A stretch of DNA of 64,000 bases. It comes from Plantibacter auratus (lineage in GTDB: Bacteria > Actinomycetota > Actinomycetes > Actinomycetales > Microbacteriaceae). The translations under genes were made by a program, and so were the position numbers. Each line of letters starts with the position of its first letter. Within the stretch, counting starts at the first letter, position 1. Where the stretch lies: contig NZ_JBOBFV010000001.1 in the NCBI RefSeq assembly GCF_050587365.1, positions 1 through 64,000 on the forward strand. Reading direction: 5' to 3'. Positions 17,350 through 26,559 of the stretch are shown here, in pieces. Below the pieces are notes generated by a model that was not told the DNA's origin, searched no databases, and saw nothing but the letters and a program-made list of their open reading frames with translations.

Positions 17350-18264
17350 ATGACTGATGCGCATCCTCCCGGCGGCCCCGTCCGGGACGCCGGGGATGCC
17401 TGGGTCGAATCCGGAGACGGCCGGAAGTACTGGGGGCGGTTCGGTGCAGCCGGACTCCTGGTGCACGATCGGGCCCGCGGTGTGCTGTTGCAGCACCGGG
17501 CCGGCTGGAGCCACTTCGGCGGCACCTGGGGCATCCCGGGCGGTGCGCGTCATCAGTTCGAAAGCGCTGTCGACGGCGCGGTCCGTGAGTCGCACGAGGA
17601 GGCGGGTGTCCCCGCCGAGTCGATCGAGTTGCGGTTCGACTCCGTGCTCGATCTCGGATTCTGGTCGTACACGACGGTGATCGTCGAGGCGGTCGAGCCG
17701 TTCGAACCCGTGGTCTCCGACCCGGAGAGCATCGCGCTCGCCTGGGTGCCGCTCGCCGAGGTCGAGACGTTGCCCCTGCACCCCGGCTTCGCCGATTCGT
17801 GGCCCGGCCTGCGGTCGCAGCTCGAGCGCCGCGTCACGGTCGTCGTCGACGTCGCGAACGTCATCGGGTCGCGACCGGACGGGTGGTGGAAGGACCGTGC
17901 GGGTGCCGCACAGCGGTTCGTCGCGCGACTCGGCCGCCTCGCGCACGAGGGACTCGACGCCCAGGCGCTCGACCTCGACTTCAACCGCTGGTGGCCGGCC
18001 TACGTCGCCGTCGTCGAAGGACAGGCCCGCGGCGTCCACACCGATGACGACGTGCAGGAGCCCGGGCATGAGCTGCGGGCGGGCGTCTCGGTCGTCGATG
18101 CGGCCGGGAGTGGCGACGACGCCATCGTGGACGTCGTCCGGGAGCTCGACGGGGCGGTCGTCGTGATCACCTCGGACCGCGAGCTGCGGGAACGCGTCGA
18201 GGGTCTGGGCGCGACGACGCGGGGTGCCGGCTGGCTGACGGACCTGCTCGACGCAACGGTCTGA
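17350..18264 (+). CDS. NUDIX hydrolase fused to a NYN/PIN-like RNase domain
   Basis: 304 residues from the ATG at 17350. The N-terminal half (~25-150) is a NUDIX domain: WGIPGGARHQFESAVDGAVR then ESHEEAG, which keeps the Glu pair of the metal site. The C-terminal half (~160-304) starts VTVVVDVANVIGSRPDGWWK and ends VVVITSDRELRERVEGLGA; these Asp-centred strand ends are the pattern of NYN/PIN-type metal-dependent nucleases. The combination suggests a protein that hydrolyses a nucleotide or RNA cap-like group and cuts RNA. Such fusions exist in actinobacteria, but no function is known to me. It is divergent from the TetR gene. Confidence 0.8.
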   Translation: MTDAHPPGGPVRDAGDAWVESGDGRKYWGRFGAAGLLVHDRARGVLLQHRAGWSHFGGTWGIPGGARHQFESAVDGAVRESHEEAGVPAESIELRFDSVLDLGFWSYTTVIVEAVEPFEPVVSDPESIALAWVPLAEVETLPLHPGFADSWPGLRSQLERRVTVVVDVANVIGSRPDGWWKDRAGAAQRFVARLGRLAHEGLDAQALDLDFNRWWPAYVAVVEGQARGVHTDDDVQEPGHELRAGVSVVDAAGSGDDAIVDVVRELDGAVVVITSDRELRERVEGLGATTRGAGWLTDLLDATV

Positions 18265-18351
18265 GGAGAGCGACAGCCGCTCCACAGGAGCCCGCAGATC
18301 GGCGGTGCCGTCGCGGGAGACCGCTTTCCTGCACGCCGCCTGGGCGTTCAG

Positions 18352-18357
18352 TAGGGT
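18352..18357 (+). promoter_or_regulatory. -10 box of the nfeD-flotillin operon, leaderless
   Basis: TAGGGT ends 7 bases before the ATG at 18365. No Shine-Dalgarno fits, so the transcript likely begins at or next to the start codon. Confidence 0.6.
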
Positions 18358-18364
18358 TGGAGCC

Positions 18365-18853
18365 ATGACCCTGTTCATCATCGTCGGCGCCGTCGGTCTC
18401 GTGATCGTCCTCATCTCCCTGGTCTTCGGTGAGATCTTCGACTTCCTGGACGGGGCGGTCTCGGCCACCGCGCTCGGGAGCGCGTTCACCGTCTTCGGTG
18501 CGGTCGGCGCGATCGTGCTCGCGAACGGGCTGCCCGTCTGGTCCGCGTATGTAATCTCCGCCGTCATCGGTGTCCTCGTGCTCGTGGGCGTCCAGCTGAT
18601 GATCCGGAGCTTCAAGCGCTCGGAGGACGGCACGCCGAGTTCACCGCTCGGTCTCTACGGCGTCGCCCGGTCGACCATCTCGGCTTCCTTCGGCGAGGTC
18701 AGCCTCGACGGTCCGCACGAGATCGAGACGCGCCTCGCCTTCTCCGACACCCGGATCGAGACAGGCAGTCGGATCCGCGTGGTCGAGCTCCAGGGTTCCC
18801 GCGTGAAGGTCGAACCCGCGTCGAGCGGAGCAGCTGCCGGCACGCAGCCCTGA
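18365..18853 (+). CDS. NfeD-like membrane protein
   Basis: 162 residues. Three hydrophobic segments (~2-20, ~35-55, ~58-80) are followed by a cytoplasmic OB-fold-like domain (GLYGVARSTISASFGEVSLD to IRVVELQGSRVKVEPAS), the layout of short NfeD proteins. NfeD partners flotillins in bacterial membrane microdomains, and the next gene is a flotillin 46 bases downstream. The start at 18365 is chosen because it follows a -10 box and removes a non-membrane extension. Confidence 0.85.
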   Translation: MTLFIIVGAVGLVIVLISLVFGEIFDFLDGAVSATALGSAFTVFGAVGAIVLANGLPVWSAYVISAVIGVLVLVGVQLMIRSFKRSEDGTPSSPLGLYGVARSTISASFGEVSLDGPHEIETRLAFSDTRIETGSRIRVVELQGSRVKVEPASSGAAAGTQP

Positions 18854-18899
18854 TTCCATCCATCCACCAGCACGCCCTCGAGGGGAAGGCACCTGCCCT

Positions 18900-20420
18900 A
18901 TGGACTTCATCACCACCAACATCACGGTGATCGCCGTGATCGCACTCGTCGTGGTGGCGCTCGCGATCGTCGCGTTCGTCGCCGGACGGATCAAGCGCGT
19001 ACCGCCGAACCAGGCGCTCGTCATCGTCGGTCGGGGGGCCGGCGCCAAGACGGGTGAGCCAGATGGCGGTCAGCGCGTCGTCATCGGTGGGCGGGTGTTC
19101 ATCTGGCCGATCCTGCAGCAGGGCTTCCCGATCTCGCTCGAGCAGCGCCAGATCGGCATCGTCGTGGAGGGCGTCGACACCAACTTCATCAAGGTCGCCA
19201 TCCAGGCGAGCGTGAACTTCAAGGTCTCCGGCACGCCGGAGGGTGTGCGCCGTGCCGCGCAGCGCTTCCTCTCGCAGCAGGGGTCGCTGACGCAGATCAT
19301 CCAGCAGTCCCTCGAAGGCTCGCTGCGTTCCATCATCGGGAACATGCCGATCAAGGAGATCATCTCCAACCGCAACGCCCTGTCCGAAGCGGTGGTCGAG
19401 GCGACCAAGACGGATCTCGCCGAGCAGGGCCTCCAGGTCGACCTGCTGAACATCTCCGACATCTCGACGCCGGGCACCAACTACCTCGCCGACCTCGGTC
19501 GAGCGGAGAACGCGCTCGCCCGGCAGAACGCGGAGATCAAGGAGGCCGAGACCGCTCGTGCGTCCGAGTTCGCGCGGATCGAAGCGGCGGAGCAGGTCGC
19601 GGAGCGGCAGAAGGCCCTGAGCCTCAAGCAGGCGACGATCAAGGCGGAGACCGACCGCGCGAACGCCGAGGCCGAGGCCTCCGGTCAGCTCGCCACGGCG
19701 CAGCAGGACCGCCTGGTCGCGGAGCAGGAGCGCGAAGCCCTCGCCGAGAAGGCGAAGGTGGAGCAGGAGCGGCTCGACATCGAGGTGCGCAAGCCGGCCG
19801 AGGCCGACGCGTACGCGACGGTCCAGCGCGCGCAGGCGGCCCGAGATGCGGCCAATGCCGCAACGGAAGCCGACGCGTTCAAACGCAAGACCATCGCCGA
19901 GGCGAACAAGGTCGCGGCGGTGCAGGACGCCCAGGCGGCTGCGGAGTCCGTGCGTCTCGCCGGAACCGCTGAGCGCGACAAGCAGATCGCGCTGGCCGAG
20001 GGTATCCGCGCCCAGGGTGACGCGAAGGCGTCGGCCGTGGCCGCGGAGGGTCTGGCGGAGGCAGAGGCGATCGACGCGAAGGCCGAGGCGCTGAAGAAGT
20101 ACGGTGAGGCCGGACTCGCGTCCGAGATCATCGCCCGTCTGCCCGAGATCACTCGTGCCGTGTCCGAGCCGCTCGGCAACATCTCGAATCTCACGGTCAT
20201 CTCGACCGAGGGTGCGTCGGCCGTCACGAAGACGGTCGGCCAGGTGGTCAGCGAGGTTCCGAAGGTCGTCAAGGACATCACCGGGCTCGACCTGTCCGCC
20301 CTCCTGGGCGGGGTCGCCGGTGGCGCGCTGGGGGAGAACCTCCAGCAGGCGATGTCCGACAACGCGGCTGCGGCCGCGAAGCGCCAGCCGAAGGCGCCCG
20401 CGTCACCCGACGCCGTCTGA
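18900..20420 (+). CDS. Flotillin-like SPFH/band 7 protein
   Basis: 506 residues. One N-terminal membrane helix (~8-30) is followed by the SPFH domain (~35-200, e.g. VEGVDTNFIKVAIQASVNFK) and a long Ala/Glu-rich coiled coil (~200-400: NAEIKEAETARASEFARIEA), ending in a segment typical of flotillins. Flotillins scaffold membrane microdomains and affect membrane fluidity, secretion and cell-wall enzymes. With NfeD upstream it forms the usual two-gene unit; a stem-loop follows the stop. Confidence 0.92.
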   Translation: MDFITTNITVIAVIALVVVALAIVAFVAGRIKRVPPNQALVIVGRGAGAKTGEPDGGQRVVIGGRVFIWPILQQGFPISLEQRQIGIVVEGVDTNFIKVAIQASVNFKVSGTPEGVRRAAQRFLSQQGSLTQIIQQSLEGSLRSIIGNMPIKEIISNRNALSEAVVEATKTDLAEQGLQVDLLNISDISTPGTNYLADLGRAENALARQNAEIKEAETARASEFARIEAAEQVAERQKALSLKQATIKAETDRANAEAEASGQLATAQQDRLVAEQEREALAEKAKVEQERLDIEVRKPAEADAYATVQRAQAARDAANAATEADAFKRKTIAEANKVAAVQDAQAAAESVRLAGTAERDKQIALAEGIRAQGDAKASAVAAEGLAEAEAIDAKAEALKKYGEAGLASEIIARLPEITRAVSEPLGNISNLTVISTEGASAVTKTVGQVVSEVPKVVKDITGLDLSALLGGVAGGALGENLQQAMSDNAAAAAKRQPKAPASPDAV

Positions 20421-20437
20421 GTCGCTGGACCATCGGG

Positions 20438-20463
20438 AGCCGGTCGCCTTCGGGTGGCCGGCT
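20438..20463 (+). terminator. Terminator after the flotillin gene
   Basis: AGCCGGTCGCC and GGTGGCCGGCT pair along 11 bp (two G-U) around a TTCG tetraloop. There is no U-tract, as is common in high-GC actinobacteria. Confidence 0.6.
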
Positions 20464-20613
20464 TCTGGCGTTGTTCCACGACTCCTCGGGCGATTCGCCG
20501 GTGTCGCTTTGGAGCTTGTCAAGCGGTCCCGTCGCATCCCCGGTCGGGCATACGCGCCCGCCTAGTGTGGAGGCATGCGTGCGGTGCGCACGGGTGTCAT
20601 CTGGAGGATCGTC

Positions 20614-22395
20614 GTGGACCATCGAGGAAACACAGCCGAGCAGCGTGAGGGCGGGCAGTCGTCGGAGCCGACCGAGGCCGGCGAGGCCCAGCGTCAGCGT
20701 CTGGCCGAGCGGCCGTGGCTGTCGTCCTACGCCAGTGGCGTGCCCGCCGACATCGACGAGGTCACCGAGACGCTCGTCGACCTGCTCGACACCTCGGTGA
20801 AGCGCTTCGGCGATCGCATCGCCCTGGAGTTCTTCGGTGCCGAGACGAGCTACAGCGAGCTCGGCGAACAGGTCGCGCGAGCGGCTGAAGGGCTCCGCAA
20901 GCTCGGCGTGAAGCCGGGCGACCGCGTGGCGCTCGTGCTGCCGAACTGCCCGCAGCACGTCGTCGCGTTCTACGCGGCGCTCCGGCTCGGTGCGACGGTC
21001 ATCGAGCACAACCCGCTCTACACGGCTCGTGAGCTGCGGCATCAGTTCGAGGACCACGGCGCGCACGTCGCGATCGTGTGGGACAAGGTCTACGACCTCG
21101 TCGCCGACCTCCCGGCCGACGTGATGCGCGGCCGGATCGTGTCCGTCGACATCACCCAGGCTCTGCCGTTGTCGAAGCGTCTGGCGCTCCGGCTGCCGGT
21201 GAAGCGTGCGCGCGAGTCGCGTGCGGCGATGACCGCGACCCCGTCGGCGAAGCACGTGCTTCCGTGGGAACGTCTGATCGGCGGACGGAAGCTGTCGAAG
21301 CGGGTCGTGCGTCCGACGCTCGACGACACCGCGCTCCTGCAGTACACGAGCGGGACGACCGGGGCGCCGAAGGGTGCCATCCTGACGCACCGCAACCTGC
21401 GGGCGAACGCCGAGCAAGGACGCGCCTGGGTACCGGGACTGAGCGAAGGTGGCGAGGTCTTCTACGGAGTCCTGCCGCTGTTCCACGCGTACGGCATGAC
21501 GCTGTGCCTCACGTTCGCCATGAGCATCGGGGCGAGGCTCGTGCTGTTCCCGAAGTTCGACCTGGAGCTGGTGCTCACAGCCGCGAAGAAGTCCCCGCCG
21601 ACGTTCCTCCCGGCGGTGCCGCCCATCTACGACGCGCTGTCGCGTGCGTCGAGCCGCAAGGGCGTCGACCTGACGAGTGTCCGCTTCGCGATCTCCGGGG
21701 CGATGAGCCTCCCGGTGTCGACGGTCACGCGGTGGGAGGAGGCGACCGGCGGTCTGCTCGTCGAGGGCTACGGGATGACGGAATCGTCGCCGGTGGCACT
21801 CGGCAACCCGATCGGTCCGTCGCGTCGGCCGGGCACCGTGGGGGTGCCGTTCCCGAGCACCGAGATCCGCGTCGTCGATCCCGAGAACCCGACGGTGGAT
21901 CGTGCGGCGGGGGAGTCGGGCGAGCTGCTGCTTCGTGGCCCGCAGGTCTTCCAGGGGTACTGGGGTCGTCCGGACGAGTCGCGCGAGGCGTTGCTCGAGG
22001 GTGGCTGGTTGCGGACCGGCGACATCGTGACGGTGTCGGCGGACGGCTTCGTGACGGTCATCGACCGGGTGAAGGAGCTCATCATCACCGGCGGGTTCAA
22101 CGTGAGCCCGTCCGAGGTGGAGGAGACGCTCCTGTCGCACCCGGACGTCGAGTCGGCCGCCGTGGTCGGCCTGCCGCGCGATTCCGGTGGCGAGGATGTG
22201 ACGGCCGCGGTGGTCATGCGTGCCGGAACGGTGTTCGACGCCGGCTCGTTGCGCGACTACTGCCGGACCCGCCTCACGGCGTACAAGGTGCCGAAGCGGG
22301 TCGTGCAGCTCGACGAGCTGCCGACGTCGCTCATCGGCAAGGTGCTGCGACGCAAGGTGCGCGACCAGCTCGTCGCGGATCGCAAGGCTGAGTAG
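20614..22395 (+). CDS. Long-chain fatty acid-CoA ligase
   Basis: 593 residues of the ANL (acyl-AMP forming) superfamily. The AMP-binding P-loop is YTSGTTGAPKGAILTHRN, followed by VEGYGMTESSPVALGNP, WLRTGDIVTVSADGF, DRVKELIITGGFNVSPSEVE and the catalytic Lys in SLIGKVLRRK. It activates fatty acids to acyl-CoA for degradation or lipid synthesis; chain length cannot be read from sequence. GTG 20614 has GGAGG (20603-20607) 6 bases upstream. The ATG at 20575 is an alternative leaderless start behind TAGTGT (20563-20568). The first ~35 residues are charged and probably disordered. It is a single gene between two terminators. Confidence 0.9.
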   Translation: MDHRGNTAEQREGGQSSEPTEAGEAQRQRLAERPWLSSYASGVPADIDEVTETLVDLLDTSVKRFGDRIALEFFGAETSYSELGEQVARAAEGLRKLGVKPGDRVALVLPNCPQHVVAFYAALRLGATVIEHNPLYTARELRHQFEDHGAHVAIVWDKVYDLVADLPADVMRGRIVSVDITQALPLSKRLALRLPVKRARESRAAMTATPSAKHVLPWERLIGGRKLSKRVVRPTLDDTALLQYTSGTTGAPKGAILTHRNLRANAEQGRAWVPGLSEGGEVFYGVLPLFHAYGMTLCLTFAMSIGARLVLFPKFDLELVLTAAKKSPPTFLPAVPPIYDALSRASSRKGVDLTSVRFAISGAMSLPVSTVTRWEEATGGLLVEGYGMTESSPVALGNPIGPSRRPGTVGVPFPSTEIRVVDPENPTVDRAAGESGELLLRGPQVFQGYWGRPDESREALLEGGWLRTGDIVTVSADGFVTVIDRVKELIITGGFNVSPSEVEETLLSHPDVESAAVVGLPRDSGGEDVTAAVVMRAGTVFDAGSLRDYCRTRLTAYKVPKRVVQLDELPTSLIGKVLRRKVRDQLVADRKAE

Positions 22396-22400
22396 CGCCT

Positions 22401-22420
22401 GTCCGGGCACCTGCCCGGAC
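22401..22420 (+). terminator. Terminator after the acyl-CoA ligase gene
   Basis: GTCCGGGC and GCCCGGAC form a perfect 8-bp stem with an ACCT loop, 6 bases after the stop codon. Confidence 0.6.
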
Positions 22421-22473
22421 CTCTCGGCACATCGTGGGACGCGTCCTGGAGGCGTCTGATTGTTTCGCGGTGG

Positions 22474-22674
22474 TCAGCCGCGGGACTCGGGGTGCAGCCA
22501 GTGGCGCACCACGGGGATGAGCAGTGACAGCGCGACGAAGGTGATGGCGCCGCCGATGATGGCATCGTCGATCGGCGTGTTCCGGCTGACCTGCACGATG
22601 CCGGAGACGATCGCGACCGGCAGGGCGGTGAGTGCCGCGACGCGGACCTCTTTCCAGTAACGGCTGTAGCGCAT
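22474..22674 (-). CDS. Small membrane protein (66 aa)
   Basis: A 66-residue protein beginning MRYSRYWKEVRVAALTALP with two predicted membrane helices (~12-30 and ~36-58) and a short basic tail ending HPESRG. It starts at the ATG at 22674 behind AAGGACCACC. No family is recognised. It is convergent with the acyl-CoA ligase gene and lies before the tRNA-Pro gene on the other strand. Confidence 0.6.
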   Translation of the reverse strand: MRYSRYWKEVRVAALTALPVAIVSGIVQVSRNTPIDDAIIGGAITFVALSLLIPVVRHWLHPESRG

Positions 22675-22854
22675 GGTGGTCCTTCGTCGGGTGACCGGAT
22701 CGGTCGGTTCGTCCTGTCGCGCGGGTGCGGACGAGTCACGGTAGCGTGCCCCGTGCGGGGGCGGGCAGGGGAGACCTCCCACCCGACGAGTGCGGCTTGT
22801 CTGGGCAGGGCTGCGGCCGTCGGAGCCGTGTCACGGAGCGCTCTCGGAATCCGC

Positions 22855-22860
22855 TAGACT
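22855..22860 (+). promoter_or_regulatory. -10 box of tRNA-Pro
   Basis: TAGACT lies 36 bases before the mature 5' end of the tRNA, giving a short 5' leader for RNase P removal. Confidence 0.5.
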
Positions 22861-22895
22861 GTTCGAGTTGTCTTCTCCGCCCGCGGAGATGGCAT

Positions 22896-22970
<75 letters not shown>

Positions 22971-22974
22971 AGAA

Positions 22975-23009
22975 AAGCCCTGGTGTGGATGGACTTCCCA
23001 CCAGGGCTT
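22975..23009 (+). terminator. tRNA-Pro terminator supplied by the island
   Basis: AAGCCCTGGTG and CACCAGGGCTT form a perfect 11-bp stem with a 13-base loop, 6 bases after the tRNA. The ancestral terminator of the tRNA gene is probably the one now at 34202-34237. Confidence 0.7.
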
Positions 23010-23132
23010 CGTCGTTTCTGGATGTCGTTACATGGTGACCCACTTGCTCGACCTGCTCGAGCCTTCCGCTTACTGCGTGGACCGATCCTTCTCGAGCTCG
23101 TCTTGTCGCCGAACCCTTGAAAAGGACTGTTC

Positions 23133-23438
23133 GTGTTCCGTCTCATTTGGGTTCTCAGCGTCCGCGCGCGGCATTACCTGCGCCGTCACAAGCCCACCAA
23201 TATCCTGGTCGACGCCATCCGCACCAGGCGCGGCCTCAAATGGGGCACATCCGCGATGCTCCTCGCCCTCCCCTACCTCCTCACCGCCGCCGTCTTCAGG
23301 GACCTGATCAAAGCAGGTGGACCGGGCTGGTTGAATCTATTGATCCTGGTGCGCATCTGGAACGCCATGGAAATGATCATCATGGGACTGGTCAGCGTGA
23401 TCCTCCAGGTCCGAGCCAAGACGCGCGAGCACGTTTAG
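23133..23438 (+). CDS. Small two-helix membrane protein of the island
   Basis: 101 residues from the GTG at 23133, which has AAGGA (23121-23125) 7 bases upstream. The basic N-terminus (RARHYLRRHKPTNILVDAIR) precedes two hydrophobic segments (~38-60 and ~68-92) separated by AGGPGW. From memory, similar ~100-residue proteins recur in accessory regions of Micrococcales and are often labelled sulfate permease without basis; that length cannot make a permease. Function is unknown. It is the first island gene after the tRNA. Confidence 0.7.
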   Translation: MFRLIWVLSVRARHYLRRHKPTNILVDAIRTRRGLKWGTSAMLLALPYLLTAAVFRDLIKAGGPGWLNLLILVRIWNAMEMIIMGLVSVILQVRAKTREHV

Positions 23439-23514
23439 CGGCGTCGCAACCGGCGTGAGCAGGGGTCGGCTCTCATCGAGGAGGGGCAGCGGGATCTGCC
23501 GTCAGGACAAGATG

Positions 23515-23554
<40 letters not shown>

Positions 23555-23651
23555 ACGACGATCGCGGCATCGATGAGGGGATGACTTCTCAGCCGGTCGC
23601 GGCAACCGAGCAGCGCGCCGCAGCGGCGATGGCCACACCTTGCCGTAACTT

Positions 23652-24806
23652 GTGAGCATGCCGAGACATGACGTGGTCCGTTTCGTAAACGGACTAAGCG
23701 AGAAGTTAGCTTCTCGATCCCGGCATGTCTGCCTGTTCATCGGGGCCGGTGCGTCGCGAGCCGCCGGACTCCCAGACGTGACGGGTCTCGCCGAGCACGT
23801 TAGCAAGAACCTCTCAGGAGACCAGAAGGCCGCGTTCGATCAACTATCCAAGAATCGGAACCTGGAGCAGGTATTAAGTCGAACGAGGCGTATAGCCGCC
23901 CTCCTTGAAGGTACGAATGATCGAGTTGACGGGCTCGCATCAACGGAGGCCCAGGAACTCGATCTGGAAATCTGTCGCCTGATTATCGACCAACTGCAAG
24001 TCGACAAGGCCGATCTTAATCCGGTGCTGCACCTCGCCGCCTGGGCAGCACGATCCGACTACCACCAGGCGCTGGAGATTTTTACAGTCAACTACGACCT
24101 GCTCATTGAAACCGGCCTTGAGTCCTTGGGCGTTGGGTATTTCGACGGATTCGTCGGCACACTACGAGCACGCTTCCGTGGCGACCTCGTTGAAGCATCG
24201 AATGACCGCGACCCGCTTCCTGCCTCGTTCGTTCGACTGTGGAAGCTGCACGGCTCCGTCCACTGGACATGGGACACAGATAGACCGCGCGAGGTGGTTC
24301 GCCTCGGATCGGCGACACCAGTCGGACTCCCGGCAGCCATCTATCCCTCCGACGCCAAGTACGATGAGTCACGACGAGTACCTTTCGTTGTTCTCCAAGA
24401 CCGCTTTAGGCACGCACTCCACCGCCCTGAAAGCCTCGTCATGATCGCTGGATACTCATTCGGAGACCAACACCTGAACGAGGTCCTGTTCGAGGCCGCA
24501 CGGCGGCGTCCTCGTTCTGAGTTCGTCGCCTATTGCTTTGACGCGATCCCGGATGAACTCGCCGAGCTCGCACTCACCGCGCCCAACTTCCAAGTTGTTT
24601 CACCAAGAGAAGCAATCCTCGGAGGCTTGCGGTACGACTGGAATACGCCACAGGATGCACCAGATGACACCTGGGACGATGGCGCCTTCCAACTCGGTAA
24701 CTTTGCGCAGCTGGCACGGTTCCTCGCACGCAGCTCGCCTCCACATGACGAGCTTGAGACACGTCTCGGCGAGTTGCTGACCGCCGCTGCCAAGTCCAAT
24801 GTCTGA
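23652..24806 (+). CDS. SIR2-family NADase/deacetylase of a SIR2-HerA defence system
   Basis: 384 residues. The SIR2 fold is shown by VCLFIGAGASRAAGLPD (GAGAS 31-35, NAD site), TVNYD (Asn147, Asp149) and KLHGSVHW (catalytic His200), with GYSFGDQHLNEVLFEAARRR in the C-terminal part. Defence SIR2 proteins hydrolyse NAD+ on phage infection and cause abortive infection. The stop overlaps herA by 8 bases. In studied SIR2-HerA systems the two proteins form a large complex in which HerA controls the NADase. GTG 23652 is given as start; ATG 23658 is 6 bases after a TAACTT -10-like box (23646-23651) and may be the true leaderless start. Confidence 0.9.
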   Translation: MSMPRHDVVRFVNGLSEKLASRSRHVCLFIGAGASRAAGLPDVTGLAEHVSKNLSGDQKAAFDQLSKNRNLEQVLSRTRRIAALLEGTNDRVDGLASTEAQELDLEICRLIIDQLQVDKADLNPVLHLAAWAARSDYHQALEIFTVNYDLLIETGLESLGVGYFDGFVGTLRARFRGDLVEASNDRDPLPASFVRLWKLHGSVHWTWDTDRPREVVRLGSATPVGLPAAIYPSDAKYDESRRVPFVVLQDRFRHALHRPESLVMIAGYSFGDQHLNEVLFEAARRRPRSEFVAYCFDAIPDELAELALTAPNFQVVSPREAILGGLRYDWNTPQDAPDDTWDDGAFQLGNFAQLARFLARSSPPHDELETRLGELLTAAAKSNV

Positions 24807-26559
24807 ACGCGAACCAACTTGCATCGGCAGGGTCCGGCACGTACTCGGAGCGCAAGTGACGGTGGCCCTTGATTCGGATTTGGCTGGTGCCGCCCCGATA
24901 TACCGTGGTCAGCTCCAACGGATCGGACAGATCGGGTCCATAGTTAGGATCCCTCAGGGGATGGTCGACCTCATAGGGCAGGTCAGTCTCCTTGGCATCG
25001 CGGAACTCAGCGGAGTGTCCCGGCCAACCGAGACAGTTCAAGTCGGTGAGCGATGGCTCCAAGTAGAACTGCTCGGAGAGATAAACAGAGCTACGAGCGC
25101 TTTCCAACGAGGGGTGGGAAGCTACCCAGGTCTCGATGATCCGGTACATTTCGCGACGCCAGGTGATCTTCGGGCACTTTTCCCCGCTGAGACCGAAGCG
25201 ACGGTCAGGGTCGGAAGGCTGGCAGCCGCCGACGAGATCCCAGTATGCGTCGACGCCAGCAGCTTCGTCACTCGACACGTCGCCGTAGTGGGGTCGACTG
25301 GATCAGGCAAGACCAGTTGCGTCGCATCGCTACTCCAAGGCTTCGCTCGCGGCGGCTGGGACGCAGCAAATATCGTCGTCATTGATCCCCACGGTGAGTA
25401 CGCAGAAGCCCTGGGCGATCTGGCCTCGGTGAGGTCAGTCCTGTCCAGCGGAGACAACGGAATCCGTGTCCCGTTCTGGGCGCTGCCCGCAAGCGACATC
25501 TTGGCCGCGTTCGCGGGTTCTCAAGGAGGCGTCACCACCCAAAGCAGATTTGCTGAACTGGTCACGAAAGCCCGGCGTGAATTCTCAAGCGCTGCAAAGT
25601 GGCTCGAAATCGACGAGTCTGCGGTCACCGCTGACACTCCAGTTCCATTTGATCTGCGCGCCGTTTGGTATCAACTTGACGCCGAAAATAATGAGACGCA
25701 CCGTGTGCTGAAAGACCCGAGCACAGCAGCTATTGAAACTGACGGCGATGCGAAACGGCTGGAGCCTCGAAGGTTCGAACCCTACGGGGCAGGCAACATT
25801 GCCCCCTTCAAAGGCCCCTATCACGGCATGCACGGAGCCCTGCCGGAACTCCTCCGGCTTGGTCTGCTCGACCCGAGGCTCTCCTTCCTTCAACAACCAG
25901 GAGGAGACGAAGAAGGAAGCGACCCACTCACCGATGAAGTCGCGAACTGGCTAGGCCGCGAGAAGCCCGTTTCAATCCTCGACTTCAGCGGTGTGCCAGA
26001 GGCAGCTAGTGAAATGGCCATCGGAGTGATCCTGACGCTGATCTTTGAGGCCGCGATACGAAGCCCAAGTATCGGAGACGGTATCGGCAGGAGCCGGCCT
26101 GTCCTCGTTGTCCTAGAGGAAGCGCACAGATATCTAGGCGACAGCGCCGTCGCGATGGCACGTAAAGCAGCGAATCGCATAGCCCGCGAAGGCCGAAAGT
26201 ACGGAGTCGGTCTGATGCTCGTTACTCAGCGCCCGTCCGAACTCCCCGATACGGCTCTCGCGCAATCCGGCACCCTGGTTGCGTTGAGACTGAGCAACTC
26301 TGCCGACCAAGCAAAGATTCGGGCAGCTCTTCCGGATAGTGTTTCTGGCCTCGCCGCGGTGCTCCCCTCGCTACGGACAGGGGAAGCATTGATTGCCGGA
26401 GAGTCGGTGTCGCTTCCGGTGCGGACTCTAATCGATGCCCCAACGCCGTTCCCGAACGCCCATGATCCCTCGCTCGACTCTTGGCGATCGCAGAGCAGCG
26501 TCCCTAATGTCGCTGCTGCCATTGCATCTTGGCGAGGCACCTACAGCCCGGAGGAATAA
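24799..26559 (+). CDS. HerA-type ATPase of a SIR2-HerA defence system
   Basis: 586 residues. The N-terminal ~110 residues form the HAS barrel (IGRVRHVLGAQVTVALDSDL). The FtsK/HerA ATPase core follows: Walker A GSTGSGKTS (165-173), the VIDPHGEYAEAL motif, Walker B LVVLEEAHRYLG (Glu440, Glu441), and the arginine/sensor region VGLMLVTQRPSELPDTALAQ. HerA proteins form hexameric rings on DNA. Paired directly with SIR2, with an 8-base overlap, this is the known anti-phage gene pair rather than the archaeal NurA-HerA repair pair; no NurA is present. Codon use is A/T-richer than in the chromosome. The stop overlaps the KTSC gene by one base. Confidence 0.93.
   Translation: MSEREPTCIGRVRHVLGAQVTVALDSDLAGAAPIYRGQLQRIGQIGSIVRIPQGMVDLIGQVSLLGIAELSGVSRPTETVQVGERWLQVELLGEINRATSAFQRGVGSYPGLDDPVHFATPGDLRALFPAETEATVRVGRLAAADEIPVCVDASSFVTRHVAVVGSTGSGKTSCVASLLQGFARGGWDAANIVVIDPHGEYAEALGDLASVRSVLSSGDNGIRVPFWALPASDILAAFAGSQGGVTTQSRFAELVTKARREFSSAAKWLEIDESAVTADTPVPFDLRAVWYQLDAENNETHRVLKDPSTAAIETDGDAKRLEPRRFEPYGAGNIAPFKGPYHGMHGALPELLRLGLLDPRLSFLQQPGGDEEGSDPLTDEVANWLGREKPVSILDFSGVPEAASEMAIGVILTLIFEAAIRSPSIGDGIGRSRPVLVVLEEAHRYLGDSAVAMARKAANRIAREGRKYGVGLMLVTQRPSELPDTALAQSGTLVALRLSNSADQAKIRAALPDSVSGLAAVLPSLRTGEALIAGESVSLPVRTLIDAPTPFPNAHDPSLDSWRSQSSVPNVAAAIASWRGTYSPEE

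Noticed and set aside
20278..22410. A 710-codon minus-strand frame opposite the acyl-CoA ligase
   Set aside because: Shadow of a gene with all ANL motifs; no domain is recognisable in it.
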